A stretch of 64,000 nucleotides of DNA from Microbulbifer yueqingensis. Lineage in GTDB: Bacteria; Pseudomonadota; Gammaproteobacteria; Pseudomonadales; Cellvibrionaceae. Each line of letters starts with the position of its first letter. The stretch's first letter is position 1. A program made the translations under genes and the position numbers. The stretch lies in assembly GCF_900100355.1 (NCBI RefSeq), contig NZ_FNFH01000001.1:386963-450962 (forward strand), written 5' to 3'. The notes beneath the pieces were generated by a model. It was not told where the DNA came from, searched no databases, and saw nothing but the letters and a program-made list of their open reading frames with translations. This document shows, piece by piece, positions 9,569 through 19,599 of this stretch.

Positions 9569-10458
9569 ACCGGCAGCCCGCCCAGGGGTAACGGCACCAG
9601 CAGCGGGCCGGGCTCGTGGGCGGGTAGCCCGAATTCCGCTGGATACTGCACATTCACCAGGTAGAGCCCGAAGGGCGGCGCCGTGACGCCGCCGGCGGTG
9701 CGATCGCGGGCCGCCAGCACCTCACCGACCCATTGCGGCGCCCGCTCACCGCGCCCCACCGCCATCAGTACCCCGGTGATATTGCGCACCATATGGTGCA
9801 GGAAGGCGTTGGCGCTGATCTCCAGTACGATCAGTTGCCCCACCCTGGCGATATCCAGCCGGGTAATGTCCCGCACCGGGCTCTTGGCCTGGCACTGGCT
9901 GGCGCGGAAGCTGGTGAAGTCGTGACGGCCGACCAGGTACCGGGCACCGGCGCGCATGGCCTCCAGGTCCAGCGGGTGCTGGGTCCAGGTAACCTCGGCG
10001 GCGGCCTGGGCCGAGCGGGTCGGCGCGCTGTGGATCAGGTAGCGGTAACTGCGCGCACGGGCGGAGAAGCGGGCGTGGAACTGAGGTGACACCTCCCTGG
10101 CCCAGTGCACCCGCACTGCGTCCGGCAGTTTCGTATTCACGCCCTCAACCCAGGCGCGCGTCGGTCTCACCGCACCCGTGTCGAAGTGGATGACCTGGTT
10201 GGTGGCGTGAACGCCGGCATCGGTGCGCCCGGCACAGACCAGTGTCACCGGCTCGGCGGCTATCGTGGACAGTGCTTTTTCGAGGTAGGCCTGCACAGTG
10301 GCGTCTGCGGATTTCTGCTTCTGGAAACCGTGCAACCGGGCCCCGCAATACTCCACCCCCAGGGCGATACGACGCAGGCCCTCCGGCAACCGCTCGCCGG
10401 GGGGAATCTCGCCGTTGGGCTTGTAATGCCAGTGATTGTGCGGTTTTTCGCGCTGCAT
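9565..10458 (-). CDS. truA: tRNA pseudouridine(38-40) synthase
   Basis: TruA converts uridines 38-40 of the anticodon arm to pseudouridine. The protein is 297 residues, slightly longer than E. coli TruA (270) because of an N-terminal extension of about 28 residues (HNHWHYKPNGEIPPGERLPEG) before the core. The catalytic aspartate is D80 in AGRTDAGVHA. The ATG at 10458 has AGGA upstream. It follows fimV on the minus strand with a terminator between them, and its 3' end overlaps that of the plus-strand S9 peptidase by 4 bases. In Pseudomonas trpF follows directly; here the ABC operon separates them. Confidence 0.96.
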   Translation of the reverse strand: MQREKPHNHWHYKPNGEIPPGERLPEGLRRIALGVEYCGARLHGFQKQKSADATVQAYLEKALSTIAAEPVTLVCAGRTDAGVHATNQVIHFDTGAVRPTRAWVEGVNTKLPDAVRVHWAREVSPQFHARFSARARSYRYLIHSAPTRSAQAAAEVTWTQHPLDLEAMRAGARYLVGRHDFTSFRASQCQAKSPVRDITRLDIARVGQLIVLEISANAFLHHMVRNITGVLMAVGRGERAPQWVGEVLAARDRTAGGVTAPPFGLYLVNVQYPAEFGLPAHEPGPLLVPLPLGGLPV

Positions 10459-10486
10459 GGGTTCCTACTTTCTTTACATGGCGCCA

Positions 10487-10518
10487 TAAAAAAACCCCGC
10501 AGCCAGTGCGGGGTTTTC
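10487..10518 (-). terminator. Rho-independent terminator downstream of fimV
   Basis: Read on the minus strand, AACCCCGC and GCGGGGTT form a perfect stem around a 7-base loop and are followed by a run of T residues. It lies 17 bases after the fimV stop and before truA, so it would separate the two transcripts. Confidence 0.85.
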
Positions 10519-10533
10519 CTCAGCGGCAGCGGG

Positions 10534-13500
10534 TCAGGAAATGCGCTCCAGCATTTCGCGGGCGCGCGTCTTGTACTCGTCGCTGCCCTCTTCCGCCACC
10601 TCGGCAAGAATATCCCTGGCGCCGTCCTTGTCACCCATATCCACATATGCCTGGGCCAGTTCCAGCTTGGTGCCAAGCTCGTCGCTGCCCTCGAGCAGGT
10701 TGAGCTCGGAATCCAGGTCGCTGCCCAGGTCAAAATTCAGGTCGCCGAAGGCGCCGCCGGTATCGCTGCTGGCGGCCGGCTGCGTTGCATCCGAGGAAGG
10801 AGTTGTGGATTCAGCCAGCTCCAGCTCCGGCTCAGGTTCCGCTGTGAGTGTAGCGTCTTCCTCTGCGGCACCGCTGCCGGCATTCAGTTCGCCGTCAAAC
10901 TCGTCCAGGTCGATGGAGTCCAGGTCCAGCCCGGAGCCGAGGTCGTCGCCGAAGCTGTCGTCAAAGTCGTCCAGCGACAGTTCATCAACCTGGTCCGACG
11001 CAGCGTCCTTGTCCTCAGCGGTTACTTCGCTGTCAGTAGCTGCAGAGCCGAATTCCAGGTCACCGCTGGATTCCTCTTCCTCCATGGGCGACAGGTCCAG
11101 GTCGAAATCCAGTCCCGCATCTTCTGCCGTGGTCTCGCCCTCCGCGGCGCCGGTCCCGGCACTGCCAAAGTCGTCATCCAGGTCCAGGGAGAGGGAATCG
11201 AGTTCGTCACTGGCAGGTTCTGCAGAATCGCCTGTCTCCGCTTCGCCGCCCAGGTCCAGGTCGCCGGACATCAGGTCGTCGAAATCGAAGGAGTCACCGC
11301 TGTCGCCGGACTCTGCACCGAAGCCCTCCGCATCGCCGAGGTCGCTGCCCAGGTCCAGGTCGAGGGAGAAATCCTCTTCATCAGAGGACCTGGAATCGGA
11401 ACCGAAGTCGCTCTCCTCACCAAGATCCATGGTCAGGTCGTCCAGTAGGGAGCTGTCCCCCTCACCGGCCTCACTGCCACCGGCGGAGTCACTGCCACTG
11501 CTGAAATCAGAGCTGAAGTCCTCCTCATACGAGCTGCTCAGGTCATCGAGCTGCATCGCCTCGAGGGACTCGCTGGTGAATGTCTCGTCGCCACCCTCAA
11601 AAGGTGCCGCGCCGTCGATGCTCTCGCGCAGGCGGGCGGCGCGGTCTGCGGCCGGGCCATCGCTGACGCTCAGGAGCTGTCGGTAATGATCGTCGAACTT
11701 GTCAATATTCTGCTGGTGCGCGTAAACCTCGAGCAGCATCAGCCTGGCATCCACATGCTGCGGATCCTTTTCCAGCCCGGACACCAGCTTGGCTTCCGCA
11801 TCGCTGTACTGGCCGAGGGACAGGTGGATCTCCGCCTCGGACACCGGATCGCCGGTGTCGACGTCCTCAAACTGGTCCATGTCGAAGTCATCACTGGTCT
11901 CGAACGACTCCACTGCGGCCAGGTTCTCGTCCTTTTCCTCGATCTCGGGGGCATCGGCAAGTGCGCGCTCCGCGGCCATGTCGGCCTCGACCTGGCGCAT
12001 CGCCTCTTCCTCTTCCTTGCGGCGGCGCCAGCTCATAAAGCCGACCACGCCCAGCAGGAAGACACCGGCGCCGATACCGATCAGCTGGATATTCTCCATC
12101 AGGCGCTCGAGCAGGGTCGGCTCCTGGCTGGTCTGCACGCTCACCACACGGTTGCGCGCGTCTGCCGGCTGGCTGTCGGCCTCAGTCGCAGCAGTCTCCT
12201 CAGCAGCGGTGGTCTCATCGCTGCCCTGGTCAATGGCTGCTGCTTCGCTCCCGACGGTGCTGTCGGTGGCCACGTTCTCTTCTTCCGTGGATTCGGCACT
12301 GTCGGTCTCTTCGCCAGCGGCGCTCGACTGCTGCGCCGCGGCCTGGATCGCTGCCATCTCCTCGTTGGAGACCTCCACCAGCTGCTCCATGGTGTCGATC
12401 TGCTCGTCGAGTTCGGAGATACGCTCCTTGAGTTCCTCGTTCTCCAGGCGGGACTTGTCCAGTTCCTCCTCGGTAACGGCCAGTTCGCCCTCGAGCGCCT
12501 CGCTGTCCTCGGCACCGCTGCCGGAGCCGGACTGGACCGATTCGTTGTCACCCGGTGCCGCCAGGCTCACGCGGCCCTCGACGGCCTCAGTGGCAGTACT
12601 GTCACCGGAGGCAGCGCGCGCATCCAGGGGGGCCCCGGTCGCGGCTTCGCCGGTGCCGGTGCGCTGGCGCCAGGCATCGTTCTGCGCAGCCACCTGCGCT
12701 ACGGCATCGCCACGGGAAACGGCGCGCACCTCGCTGATATCCGGCAGCCGCAGCACGGCCCCCTTCTTCAGCAGGTTGATATTGCCGTTGATGAATGCCT
12801 CGGGGTTCAGGCGCTGGATGGCGAGCATGGTCTGCTGCACCGTGACATCGCCGTGGGTGCGGTTGTCGCGGGCAATCTCCCACAGAGTCTGGTTGGCCGA
12901 CACCGGGCCGTAGACCTGGCTGCTGGCGCTTTCTGCAGCGCTGGGCTCGCGCTGCAGCTCCATTGGCTCTTCGGCGGCCGGCTGCTGTGCCTCTGCCGGC
13001 GGCTGCGCTTCCGGTTGCTGTTTTTCCGGCTGCTGTTTTTCCGGCTGCTGGGTTTCTGGTTGCTGGGCTTGCGGTCGGGGCTCTTCGGCCACCTCGCGGG
13101 TCGGTCGCGGCGCCTGCTCCTGCACCTGGGGACGCGGTTCGGGGGCGCGGGTGGTCTGCGGTGGCGCAGGCTGGCGGCGCACCTGCTGGCGCTCGCGCTC
13201 GGCGGCGCGCACCGGCTGCTGGGCCGCGGTGGTGGAGAAGGCCGGCAGGTCCATCAGCAGGGTATATTCACGCAGCAACCGGCCACTGGGCCAGCGTGTT
13301 TCCACCAGGAAATTCAGGAAGGGCTCGCGAATTGCCTTTTTGCTGGATACGCGAATCACCGGCTGGGCACCGGAATAATCCACCTCGAACTGCAGGTCGG
13401 TCAGGAGGTAGGAGCGATCGACACCCGCTCGCTCGAAATCCTCCGGGCTGGCGAGACGCACCTTGATCTCGCCCTCACCCAGGCCGCGCGATTGCAACAG

Positions 13501-13632
13501 AGAGATTTGTGCTTCGAGGGGCTCGTTGAGTGTCGAATTCAGTTTTATCTCACCCAGACCGAGCGCCAGAGCCGCGTTGCCACTCAGTGCGCTGACCATA
13601 CCCACAGCAAGCGCCAGCTTTCGCACACGCAT
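10534..13632 (-). CDS. fimV: FimV/HubP-family polar hub protein
   Basis: A 1032-residue inner-membrane protein. It has a signal peptide (about 1-23), the FimV N-terminal domain (24-150), a Pro/Gln-rich linker, a LysM-like peptidoglycan-binding region (about 240-300, with NQTLWEIARDN), a coiled-coil stretch (about 380-420), one membrane segment (about 513-533, followed by WRRRKEEEE), and a very acidic Asp/Ser/Glu/Leu-rich cytoplasmic region. The C-terminal FimV TPR motif (ELGTKLELAQAYVDMGDKDG) closes it. FimV proteins localise to the pole and support type IV pili and secretion. The position between usg and truA is the Pseudomonas order. The acidic region gives long antisense open frames that are not genes. 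Confidence 0.95.
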   Translation of the reverse strand: MRVRKLALAVGMVSALSGNAALALGLGEIKLNSTLNEPLEAQISLLQSRGLGEGEIKVRLASPEDFERAGVDRSYLLTDLQFEVDYSGAQPVIRVSSKKAIREPFLNFLVETRWPSGRLLREYTLLMDLPAFSTTAAQQPVRAAERERQQVRRQPAPPQTTRAPEPRPQVQEQAPRPTREVAEEPRPQAQQPETQQPEKQQPEKQQPEAQPPAEAQQPAAEEPMELQREPSAAESASSQVYGPVSANQTLWEIARDNRTHGDVTVQQTMLAIQRLNPEAFINGNINLLKKGAVLRLPDISEVRAVSRGDAVAQVAAQNDAWRQRTGTGEAATGAPLDARAASGDSTATEAVEGRVSLAAPGDNESVQSGSGSGAEDSEALEGELAVTEEELDKSRLENEELKERISELDEQIDTMEQLVEVSNEEMAAIQAAAQQSSAAGEETDSAESTEEENVATDSTVGSEAAAIDQGSDETTAAEETAATEADSQPADARNRVVSVQTSQEPTLLERLMENIQLIGIGAGVFLLGVVGFMSWRRRKEEEEAMRQVEADMAAERALADAPEIEEKDENLAAVESFETSDDFDMDQFEDVDTGDPVSEAEIHLSLGQYSDAEAKLVSGLEKDPQHVDARLMLLEVYAHQQNIDKFDDHYRQLLSVSDGPAADRAARLRESIDGAAPFEGGDETFTSESLEAMQLDDLSSSYEEDFSSDFSSGSDSAGGSEAGEGDSSLLDDLTMDLGEESDFGSDSRSSDEEDFSLDLDLGSDLGDAEGFGAESGDSGDSFDFDDLMSGDLDLGGEAETGDSAEPASDELDSLSLDLDDDFGSAGTGAAEGETTAEDAGLDFDLDLSPMEEEESSGDLEFGSAATDSEVTAEDKDAASDQVDELSLDDFDDSFGDDLGSGLDLDSIDLDEFDGELNAGSGAAEEDATLTAEPEPELELAESTTPSSDATQPAASSDTGGAFGDLNFDLGSDLDSELNLLEGSDELGTKLELAQAYVDMGDKDGARDILAEVAEEGSDEYKTRAREMLERIS

Positions 13633-13827
13633 ATCCGATTCCCTTTATTGTTAGAATCCCCGGTTAACCGCGGGCAATCGCCCGCACAGCCCGGTCAACT
13701 GTACATTAATTATTCAACTAAGTGGCTGTCACTCGGACGGCCGCTCACCCCTGGCGATTAGTTCGCCAACCCCAAGTAAAAGTAAAGTTGAGAATAAACC
13801 TTCACTGTAGCGGCTAAGTATTAAATA

Positions 13828-14835
13828 TCAGTGGTTTTTTAGCAACAATTGGACAATCTGTACACAGTTGATTGCCAGGTCTTTGCGCAAATTGTCGGAC
13901 ACTGCACAAAAGTTGACCTGCCGCGGGCTCAGCAGGCTCTGCCGCAGTCGCCCGACGAAGGTGATGTCGCTCCCCACCGCTTCCGCCGCCGAGGGTCGCT
14001 CGGCCAGTTTCAACCCGGTGCCATTGCGCAGCAGCCCGCGCAGCTGGTCCAGGTCCGCCTCCTCCTTCAGCACCACGCGCAGGTTGGCCAGCTGCCCGTG
14101 GAATACCGACGCGGTGTTGATACAGGCGTCCACCGCGATGTCCTCGCCCAGCAGGCGGCGCAGGTCGTGAACCAGCGCCAATTCGCTTAAATTGTGACCA
14201 CTCTCCAGCAGCGCCTCGCTGGAGCTCAGCTGGTTGAAGGCCAGGCGGTGGCCCACCGCGGGGTCCACCTCGGCCTCCTGGCCGTTGAACATGCGCGCTG
14301 TCTGCGCCGCCATGGAATCGACCGCGGCCTTGCCCAGTGCCGATACCGGCTGGTTGAGCTGTACTTCCACGGCCTGCAGGCGATCGCGAAGCGGCAGCAG
14401 CGCCTCGGCAACCATGGCCGCCCCGGCGGCCGGCAGCGCCACCACATGCCGCTCGGCAGCGGCAATCTCGCCCGCATTGAGCAGGGGGTTCACCACCGCC
14501 ACGCTCTCGTCGCCGCGCGAGTTGTCAGAGGCATCCACCACCCAGGCGCCGGCGGATTCCGCCGCCGCCAGTGCGGCACGGCCGGCATCGCCGCCCTTCA
14601 GCAGTACCACCACTTGCTCCGGCCCGAAGGCGAACTGCCCGAGGTCCTGCACGGTGATGTTGCGATTGGCAAATACCTGCTGCTCGACCTCGCTGTCCTC
14701 TTCCTCCAGCAGGCGCAGCTGCTGGGGCAGCACTGTCTTGCGCTCCTCGAGGATCTCCAGCAGGGGGGTGAAGGCGGCGTTATCGACACCGACGATGACC
14801 AGTTCGCGCTTGGTTTCCGGCGTATTCTCGGACAT
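13828..14835 (-). CDS. usg: Aspartate-semialdehyde dehydrogenase-like protein (Usg), probably non-catalytic
   Basis: This 335-residue protein has the ASD/Usg two-domain fold: an N-terminal nucleotide-binding region, a dimerisation region with the recognisable QLNQPVSALGKAAVDSMAAQ segment, and a C-terminal GVFHGQ-like part. At the place where ASD has the catalytic cysteine (GNC) it reads VVALPAAGAAMVAE, with no cysteine, so dehydrogenase activity is not expected. It lies between asd and fimV, where Pseudomonas carries a probable ASD paralog. Its function is not established; the symbol is used by position and similarity. Confidence 0.85.
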   Translation of the reverse strand: MSENTPETKRELVIVGVDNAAFTPLLEILEERKTVLPQQLRLLEEEDSEVEQQVFANRNITVQDLGQFAFGPEQVVVLLKGGDAGRAALAAAESAGAWVVDASDNSRGDESVAVVNPLLNAGEIAAAERHVVALPAAGAAMVAEALLPLRDRLQAVEVQLNQPVSALGKAAVDSMAAQTARMFNGQEAEVDPAVGHRLAFNQLSSSEALLESGHNLSELALVHDLRRLLGEDIAVDACINTASVFHGQLANLRVVLKEEADLDQLRGLLRNGTGLKLAERPSAAEAVGSDITFVGRLRQSLLSPRQVNFCAVSDNLRKDLAINCVQIVQLLLKNH

Positions 14836-14944
14836 GGCAGTTCAGTTCCTGGATTGGAGGGGATCAGAGAGCGCGCGATTATACCTGCGCGCGCCACAGG
14901 TGAAAGTCACCGGGGGCAGTCCGGCGACACTGCCAGAACGCAAA

Positions 14945-14976
14945 GGGCCCCGGCGGGAATACTCCCGCCGGGGCCC
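14945..14976 (-). terminator. Terminator hairpin downstream of asd
   Basis: A perfect 14-bp GC-rich stem (14945-14958 with 14963-14976) and a 4-base loop lie 22 bases after the asd stop. On the minus strand the hairpin is followed by a short T-rich stretch (TTTGCGTTCT). It would end the leuCDB-asd transcript before usg. Confidence 0.75.
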
Positions 14977-14997
14977 GGCAAGCGGTGGCAAAAGCGC

Positions 14998-16113
14998 TTA
15001 CAGCTTGCCCAGTAGGATCAGCAGTACGCGGCGCAGCGGCTCGGCGGCCCCCCACAGCAGCTGGTCACCCACGGTAAAGGCATTCAGGTACTCGGGACCC
15101 ATGTTCAGCTTGCGCAGGCGGCCGACCGGGATATCCAGCTTGCCGGTCACCGCGGTCGGGGTCAGCTGCTCCAGGGTAGCCTCGCGCTCATTGGGTACCA
15201 CGTTGACCCAGTCATTGGCGCCGCCGATCAGCTGCTCGATGTCGCCCATGGGAACATCCTTCTTCAGCTTCACGGTGAAGGCCTGGCTGTGGCAGCGCAT
15301 GGAACCGATACGCACGCAGGTGCCGTCCACCGGCACGGGGCTGTCGGTACCGAGGATCTTGTTGGCCTCGACCTGGGCTTTCCATTCCTCGCGGCTCTGG
15401 CCGCTCTCCACCTGCGTATCGATCCACGGCAGCAGGCTGCCCGCCAGCGGCGCACCGAACTCGGCGGTGGGGAATGCGGTGGAACGCATGGTATCCGCCA
15501 CCTTGCGGTCGATGTCGAGGATGGCGCTGGCCGGGTCCGCCAGCTCACTGGCGACGCCGTCACGGATGGCACCCATCTGGGAGATCAGCTCGCGCATGTG
15601 CTTCGCGCCGGAGCCACTGGCAGCCTGGTAGGTCTGGGCAGAGACCCACTCCACCAGGCCTTCCCTGAACAGTCCGCCCAGGCCCATCAGCATCAGGCTG
15701 ACAGTGCAGTTGCCGCCGATATAATTCTTCACGCCGGCGTCGATGCCGCGGTCGATCACACCGCGGTTGACCGGGTCCAGCACGATCAGGGCGTCGTCGT
15801 CCATACGCAGGCTGGAGGCGGCGTCGATCCAGTAGCCGTCCCAGCCCTTCTCACGCAGCTGCGGGTAGACCTTCTTGGTGTAGTCACCGCCCTGGCAGCT
15901 GACAATCGCGTCCAGCTCCCCCAGCGCGTCGATATCAAAGGCGTCACCCAGCGGGGCCACTTCGCGGCCGATGTTCGGCGCCTTGCCGCCGGCATTGGAG
16001 GTAGAGAAAAATACCGGCTCGGCGATATGGGCGAAATCGTTCTCTTCCAGCATGCGACCCATAAGGACGGAGCCGACCATACCGCGCCAGCCAATAAAAC
16101 CTACTTTTTTCAT
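14998..16113 (-). CDS. asd: Aspartate-semialdehyde dehydrogenase
   Basis: Asd reduces aspartyl phosphate to aspartate semialdehyde with NADPH, the branch point to lysine/diaminopimelate, threonine and methionine. The protein is 371 residues, the length of the proteobacterial enzyme. The NADP-binding start is [11 protein letters not shown] (5-15), the catalytic cysteine is C136 in IGGNCTVSL, and the substrate-binding segments [12 protein letters not shown] and [14 protein letters not shown] are present. The gene follows leuB by 81 bases and is followed by a strong terminator. Confidence 0.97.
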   Translation of the reverse strand: MKKVGFIGWRGMVGSVLMGRMLEENDFAHIAEPVFFSTSNAGGKAPNIGREVAPLGDAFDIDALGELDAIVSCQGGDYTKKVYPQLREKGWDGYWIDAASSLRMDDDALIVLDPVNRGVIDRGIDAGVKNYIGGNCTVSLMLMGLGGLFREGLVEWVSAQTYQAASGSGAKHMRELISQMGAIRDGVASELADPASAILDIDRKVADTMRSTAFPTAEFGAPLAGSLLPWIDTQVESGQSREEWKAQVEANKILGTDSPVPVDGTCVRIGSMRCHSQAFTVKLKKDVPMGDIEQLIGGANDWVNVVPNEREATLEQLTPTAVTGKLDIPVGRLRKLNMGPEYLNAFTVGDQLLWGAAEPLRRVLLILLGKL

Positions 16114-16194
16114 TTCAATAATCCTGTAATTCCTGTGTGTCCGGTTCGCCTGCGAACAGGCTCCTGCAAAGTTGGATTGACCTTGTTATTGAAA

Positions 16195-17268
16195 TTAGAA
16201 AGCGGCCACCACTGCTGCGCCCATTTCCGCGGTGGATACCTTCCTGCTTCCCTCAGTGTAGATATCCGCGGTGCGCAGTCCCTGGTCGAGCACCTTACTG
16301 ACGGCCTGCTCGATGGCATCCGCCGCCTCTGACATGTCCAGCGAGTAACGCAGCATCATCGCCGCCGACAGGATGGTCGCCAGCGGGTTGGCGATGCCCT
16401 GGCCGGCAATATCCGGTGCCGAACCGTGGCACGGCTCGTAGAGCCCGAAGCCGGTCTCGTTCAGGGAGGCCGACGGCAGCATACCGATGGAACCGGTGAG
16501 CATGGCGGCGGCATCGGAGAGGATATCGCCGAACATATTGCCGGTGACCATCACGTCGAACTGCTTGGGCGCGCGCACCAGCTGCATGGCCGCGTTATCC
16601 ACATACATGTGGGTCAGCTCCACATCCGGGTATTCGGGTGCCAGCCGGTCCATCACCTCGCGCCACAGCACAGTCACTTCCAGGACGTTGGCCTTGTCCA
16701 CCGAGCAGAGCTTACCGCCGCGCTTCTGCGCCGCCTCGAAGGCCGTACGGCCGATCCGCTCGATTTCGGATTCGCTGTAGACATAGGTGTTGTAGCCCTG
16801 CTGCTCGCCGTCGGCAAGCAGGCGGATACCGCGCGGCTCGCCGAAGTAGATGCCGCCGGTCAGCTCGCGCACGATGAGGATATCCAGGCCGGATACAACT
16901 TCCGGTTTCAGCGAGGAAGCTTCGGCCAGCTGCGGGTAGAGGATGGCCGGGCGCAGGTTGGCGTACAGGCCCAGGCGGCTGCGGATCTTCAGGAGCCCTT
17001 TCTCCGGGCGAATCTCCCGCTCCAGCGTGTCCCACTTGGGGCCGCCCACGGCGCCCAGCAGGACGGCGTCGCACTCGCCGGCCCGCTCGAGGGTCTCGTC
17101 GGTGAGCGGCTCGCCGTACGCATCGATGGAGGCGCCGCCAATCTGGCCCTGGGAAAAGTTCAGGCCCAAGCCGAATTTCTTGTCTGCGGCTTCCAGTACC
17201 GCCACCGCCTGCTCGACGATTTCCGGGCCGATACCGTCGCCCGGGAGGATCATGATGTTCTTGCTCAC
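16195..17268 (-). CDS. leuB: 3-isopropylmalate dehydrogenase
   Basis: LeuB oxidises and decarboxylates 3-isopropylmalate with NAD+ in leucine synthesis. I start at the GTG at 17268 (357 residues), which has AAAGG in range upstream; the longer frame from a GTG at 17295 adds nine residues not typical of the family. The family opening [12 protein letters not shown], the Arg-rich substrate site ([17 protein letters not shown]), the metal-binding aspartates ([13 protein letters not shown] and [12 protein letters not shown]) and the NAD site [14 protein letters not shown] are all present. It follows leuD by about 90 bases. Confidence 0.97.
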   Translation of the reverse strand: MSKNIMILPGDGIGPEIVEQAVAVLEAADKKFGLGLNFSQGQIGGASIDAYGEPLTDETLERAGECDAVLLGAVGGPKWDTLEREIRPEKGLLKIRSRLGLYANLRPAILYPQLAEASSLKPEVVSGLDILIVRELTGGIYFGEPRGIRLLADGEQQGYNTYVYSESEIERIGRTAFEAAQKRGGKLCSVDKANVLEVTVLWREVMDRLAPEYPDVELTHMYVDNAAMQLVRAPKQFDVMVTGNMFGDILSDAAAMLTGSIGMLPSASLNETGFGLYEPCHGSAPDIAGQGIANPLATILSAAMMLRYSLDMSEAADAIEQAVSKVLDQGLRTADIYTEGSRKVSTAEMGAAVVAAF

Positions 17269-17361
17269 GAAATTACCTTTTCCTGTGCGGGACACCAGTG
17301 CTGGTGCCCATATTCAATTCTTGTTTTTCACGCCGGCGCAATCCGGCATGGCCGCCGATAG

Positions 17362-18009
17362 TTACTTGACCGCGTCAAACAGCCACGGCGCCTGCTCGCG
17401 ACGCTTCGCCTCGTAGGCGCTGATCGCGTCGGCATCCTCGAGGGTGAGGCCGATATCGTCGAGACCGTTCAGCAGGCAGTGCTTGCGGAAGCTGTCCACC
17501 TCGAACGGGATGGTGGTGCCGTCCGGCTTCACCACCTGCTGCTGTTCCAGGTCGATGGTCAGCGCATAACCTTCCTGCGCGTACATTTCCTCGAACAGCT
17601 GCGCCACGGTGTCCTCGTCGAGCACAATCGGCAGCAGGCCGTTCTTGAAACAGTTGTTGAAGAAGATATCGGCGAAACTGGGCGCGATGATGGCGCGGAA
17701 ACCGTAGTCATCGAGCGCCCAGGGCGCATGCTCGCGGCTCGAGCCGCAGCCGAAGTTCTTGCGTGCCAGCAGCACCGAGGCACCCCGGTAGCGCTCCTGG
17801 TTGAGCGGGAAGTCGGGGTTCAGCGGCCGCTGGGAGCAGTCCTGGCCCGGTGCGCCCTCGTCGAGGTAGCGCAGCTCGTCGAACAGGTTGGGGCCAAAGC
17901 CGGTGCGTTTGATCGACTTGAGAAACTGCTTGGGAATAATCAGGTCCGTGTCCACGTTGGCGCGGTCCATGGGTGCAACCAGGCCCTGGTGTTGGGTAAA
18001 GGCTTTCAT
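17362..18009 (-). CDS. leuD: 3-isopropylmalate dehydratase small subunit
   Basis: LeuD is the swivel domain that closes the isopropylmalate isomerase active site on LeuC. At 215 residues it is full length, with the family segments [20 protein letters not shown] and [15 protein letters not shown]. Its ATG shares one base with the leuC stop (TGATG), so the subunits are translationally coupled for 1:1 production. leuB follows. Confidence 0.97.
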   Translation of the reverse strand: MKAFTQHQGLVAPMDRANVDTDLIIPKQFLKSIKRTGFGPNLFDELRYLDEGAPGQDCSQRPLNPDFPLNQERYRGASVLLARKNFGCGSSREHAPWALDDYGFRAIIAPSFADIFFNNCFKNGLLPIVLDEDTVAQLFEEMYAQEGYALTIDLEQQQVVKPDGTTIPFEVDSFRKHCLLNGLDDIGLTLEDADAISAYEAKRREQAPWLFDAVK

Positions 18010-19448
18010 CAGGCAGTCTCCCCTGCAGCTACAAACTCACGCACGTCGACAAAGTGGCCGGCCACTGCAGCGGCCGCGGCCATGGCCGGGCTCACCAGGT
18101 GGGTGCGGCCACCGTAGCCCTGGCGCCCTTCGAAATTGCGGTTGGAGGTGGACGCGCAGTGCTCGCCCGCCCCCAGCTTGTCGGCATTCATCGCCAGGCA
18201 CATGGAGCAGGACGGCTCGCGCCATTCGAAACCGGCAGCGGTGAAAATCTCGTGCAGGCCCTCTTGCTCGGCCTGCGCCTTCACGGACTGGGAGCCGGGC
18301 ACTACCAGCACCTGCTTGACGCTGTCGGCCTTGCGGCGGCCTTTCGCCACTGCCGCCGCCGCGCGCAGGTCCTCGATGCGGGAGTTGGTGCAGGAACCGA
18401 TAAACACGCGGTCGAGCCTGATATCGCCGATCGCCTGGCCGGCACTGAGTCCCATATACTCCAGCGCGCGCTCGATACCGGTGCGGCGGGTCTGGTCCGC
18501 CTCGGCAGCCGGGTCCGGAACCCGTGCATTCACGGAAGCCACCATTTCCGGCGAGGTGCCCCAGCTTACCTGCGGCTCGATTTCTTCCGCCGCCAGCTCC
18601 ACCACGGCATCGAACACCGCATCGGCGTCCGAGTGCAGGCGGCTCCAGTTTTCCACTGCCCGCTCCCACTGCTCGCCTTTCGGTGCATAGGGCTTGCCAT
18701 TCACGTAGTCGAGGGTGACCTGGTCCACCGCCACCATGCCGGCACGGGCGCCTGCCTCGATAGCCATGTTGCAGATGGTCATGCGGCCTTCCATCGACAT
18801 GTTGCGAATTGCCGAGCCACCGAACTCGATGGCGTAGCCGGTGCCGCCGGCGGTGCCGATCTTGCCGATAATGGCCAGCACCACATCCTTGGCGGTGACG
18901 CCCGGGCCCAGCTCGCCGTCGACCCGCACAAGCATGTTCTTCATCTTCTTCTGGATCAGGCACTGGGTGGCCATCACATGCTCCACCTCGGAGGTGCCGA
19001 TGCCATGGGCCAGCGCACCCAGGGCGCCGTGGGTGGAAGTGTGGGAGTCACCGCAGACCACGGTCATGCCCGGCAGCGTGGCACCGGTCTCCGGACCGAT
19101 AACGTGCACGATGCCCTGGCCCGGCTCGTTGATGCCGAACTGGACCACCTCGAAGTCGTTGCAGTTCTCGTCCAGGGTTTGCACCTGGATGCGCGATACC
19201 TCGTCGCGGATACCGGCAACACCCCCGGCGCGCTCGGCGCGCTCGGAGGGCACGTTATGGTCGGGGGTGGCCACCAGGGAGTCCTTGCGCCACAGACCAC
19301 GACCGGCGAGCCGCAGCCCCTCGAATGCCTGCGGCGAGGTCACCTCATGGATGAGGTGGCGGTCGATGTAAATCAGTGCGGTGCCGTCTTCGCGGCTCTT
19401 GACCAGGTGGTCCTGCCAGAGTTTGTCGTAAAGCGTCTGCCCGGCCAT
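18009..19448 (-). CDS. leuC: 3-isopropylmalate dehydratase large subunit
   Basis: LeuC carries the [4Fe-4S] cluster that isomerises 2-isopropylmalate to 3-isopropylmalate. The 479-residue protein keeps the three cluster cysteines in [11 protein letters not shown] and CSMCLAMN, and the aconitase signatures [12 protein letters not shown] and RNFEGRQG. The ATG at 19448 has AGGAG upstream. It heads the leuC-leuD-leuB-asd series, and a LysR regulator diverges from it across a 151-base region that contains a good promoter and an AT-rich dyad. Confidence 0.97.
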   Translation of the reverse strand: MAGQTLYDKLWQDHLVKSREDGTALIYIDRHLIHEVTSPQAFEGLRLAGRGLWRKDSLVATPDHNVPSERAERAGGVAGIRDEVSRIQVQTLDENCNDFEVVQFGINEPGQGIVHVIGPETGATLPGMTVVCGDSHTSTHGALGALAHGIGTSEVEHVMATQCLIQKKMKNMLVRVDGELGPGVTAKDVVLAIIGKIGTAGGTGYAIEFGGSAIRNMSMEGRMTICNMAIEAGARAGMVAVDQVTLDYVNGKPYAPKGEQWERAVENWSRLHSDADAVFDAVVELAAEEIEPQVSWGTSPEMVASVNARVPDPAAEADQTRRTGIERALEYMGLSAGQAIGDIRLDRVFIGSCTNSRIEDLRAAAAVAKGRRKADSVKQVLVVPGSQSVKAQAEQEGLHEIFTAAGFEWREPSCSMCLAMNADKLGAGEHCASTSNRNFEGRQGYGGRTHLVSPAMAAAAAVAGHFVDVREFVAAGETA

Positions 19449-19479
19449 GGCCGTCTCTCCTCAGTCTTGTGATCGACGC

Positions 19480-19524
19480 AGTCTAGGCGGGGCGATACAT
19501 AACATCAATTTATATTTATTATAA
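19480..19524 (-). promoter_or_regulatory. Candidate leuC promoter and LysR operator region
   Basis: On the minus strand, TTGATG (19503-19508) and TAGACT (19480-19485) are spaced by 17 bases, a good sigma-70 arrangement. Just upstream, TTATA-N5-TATAA (19510-19524) is a dyad in an AT-rich patch within otherwise GC-rich sequence, placed as expected for a LysR-type activator site. The link to the divergent LysR gene is inference. Confidence 0.5.
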
Positions 19525-19599
19525 GAACATGTCGCTTTTGGAATAATTGCGTTACCCTGCCCCGACACACCCAGCGGCAGCGACCCGAGCGGAGGAACC

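Noticed and set aside
10541-13761. Long antisense open frames across fimV (up to 691 codons)
   Set aside because: They arise from the biased codon use of the acidic low-complexity region; fimV has signal peptide, membrane segment and C-terminal motif on the other strand.
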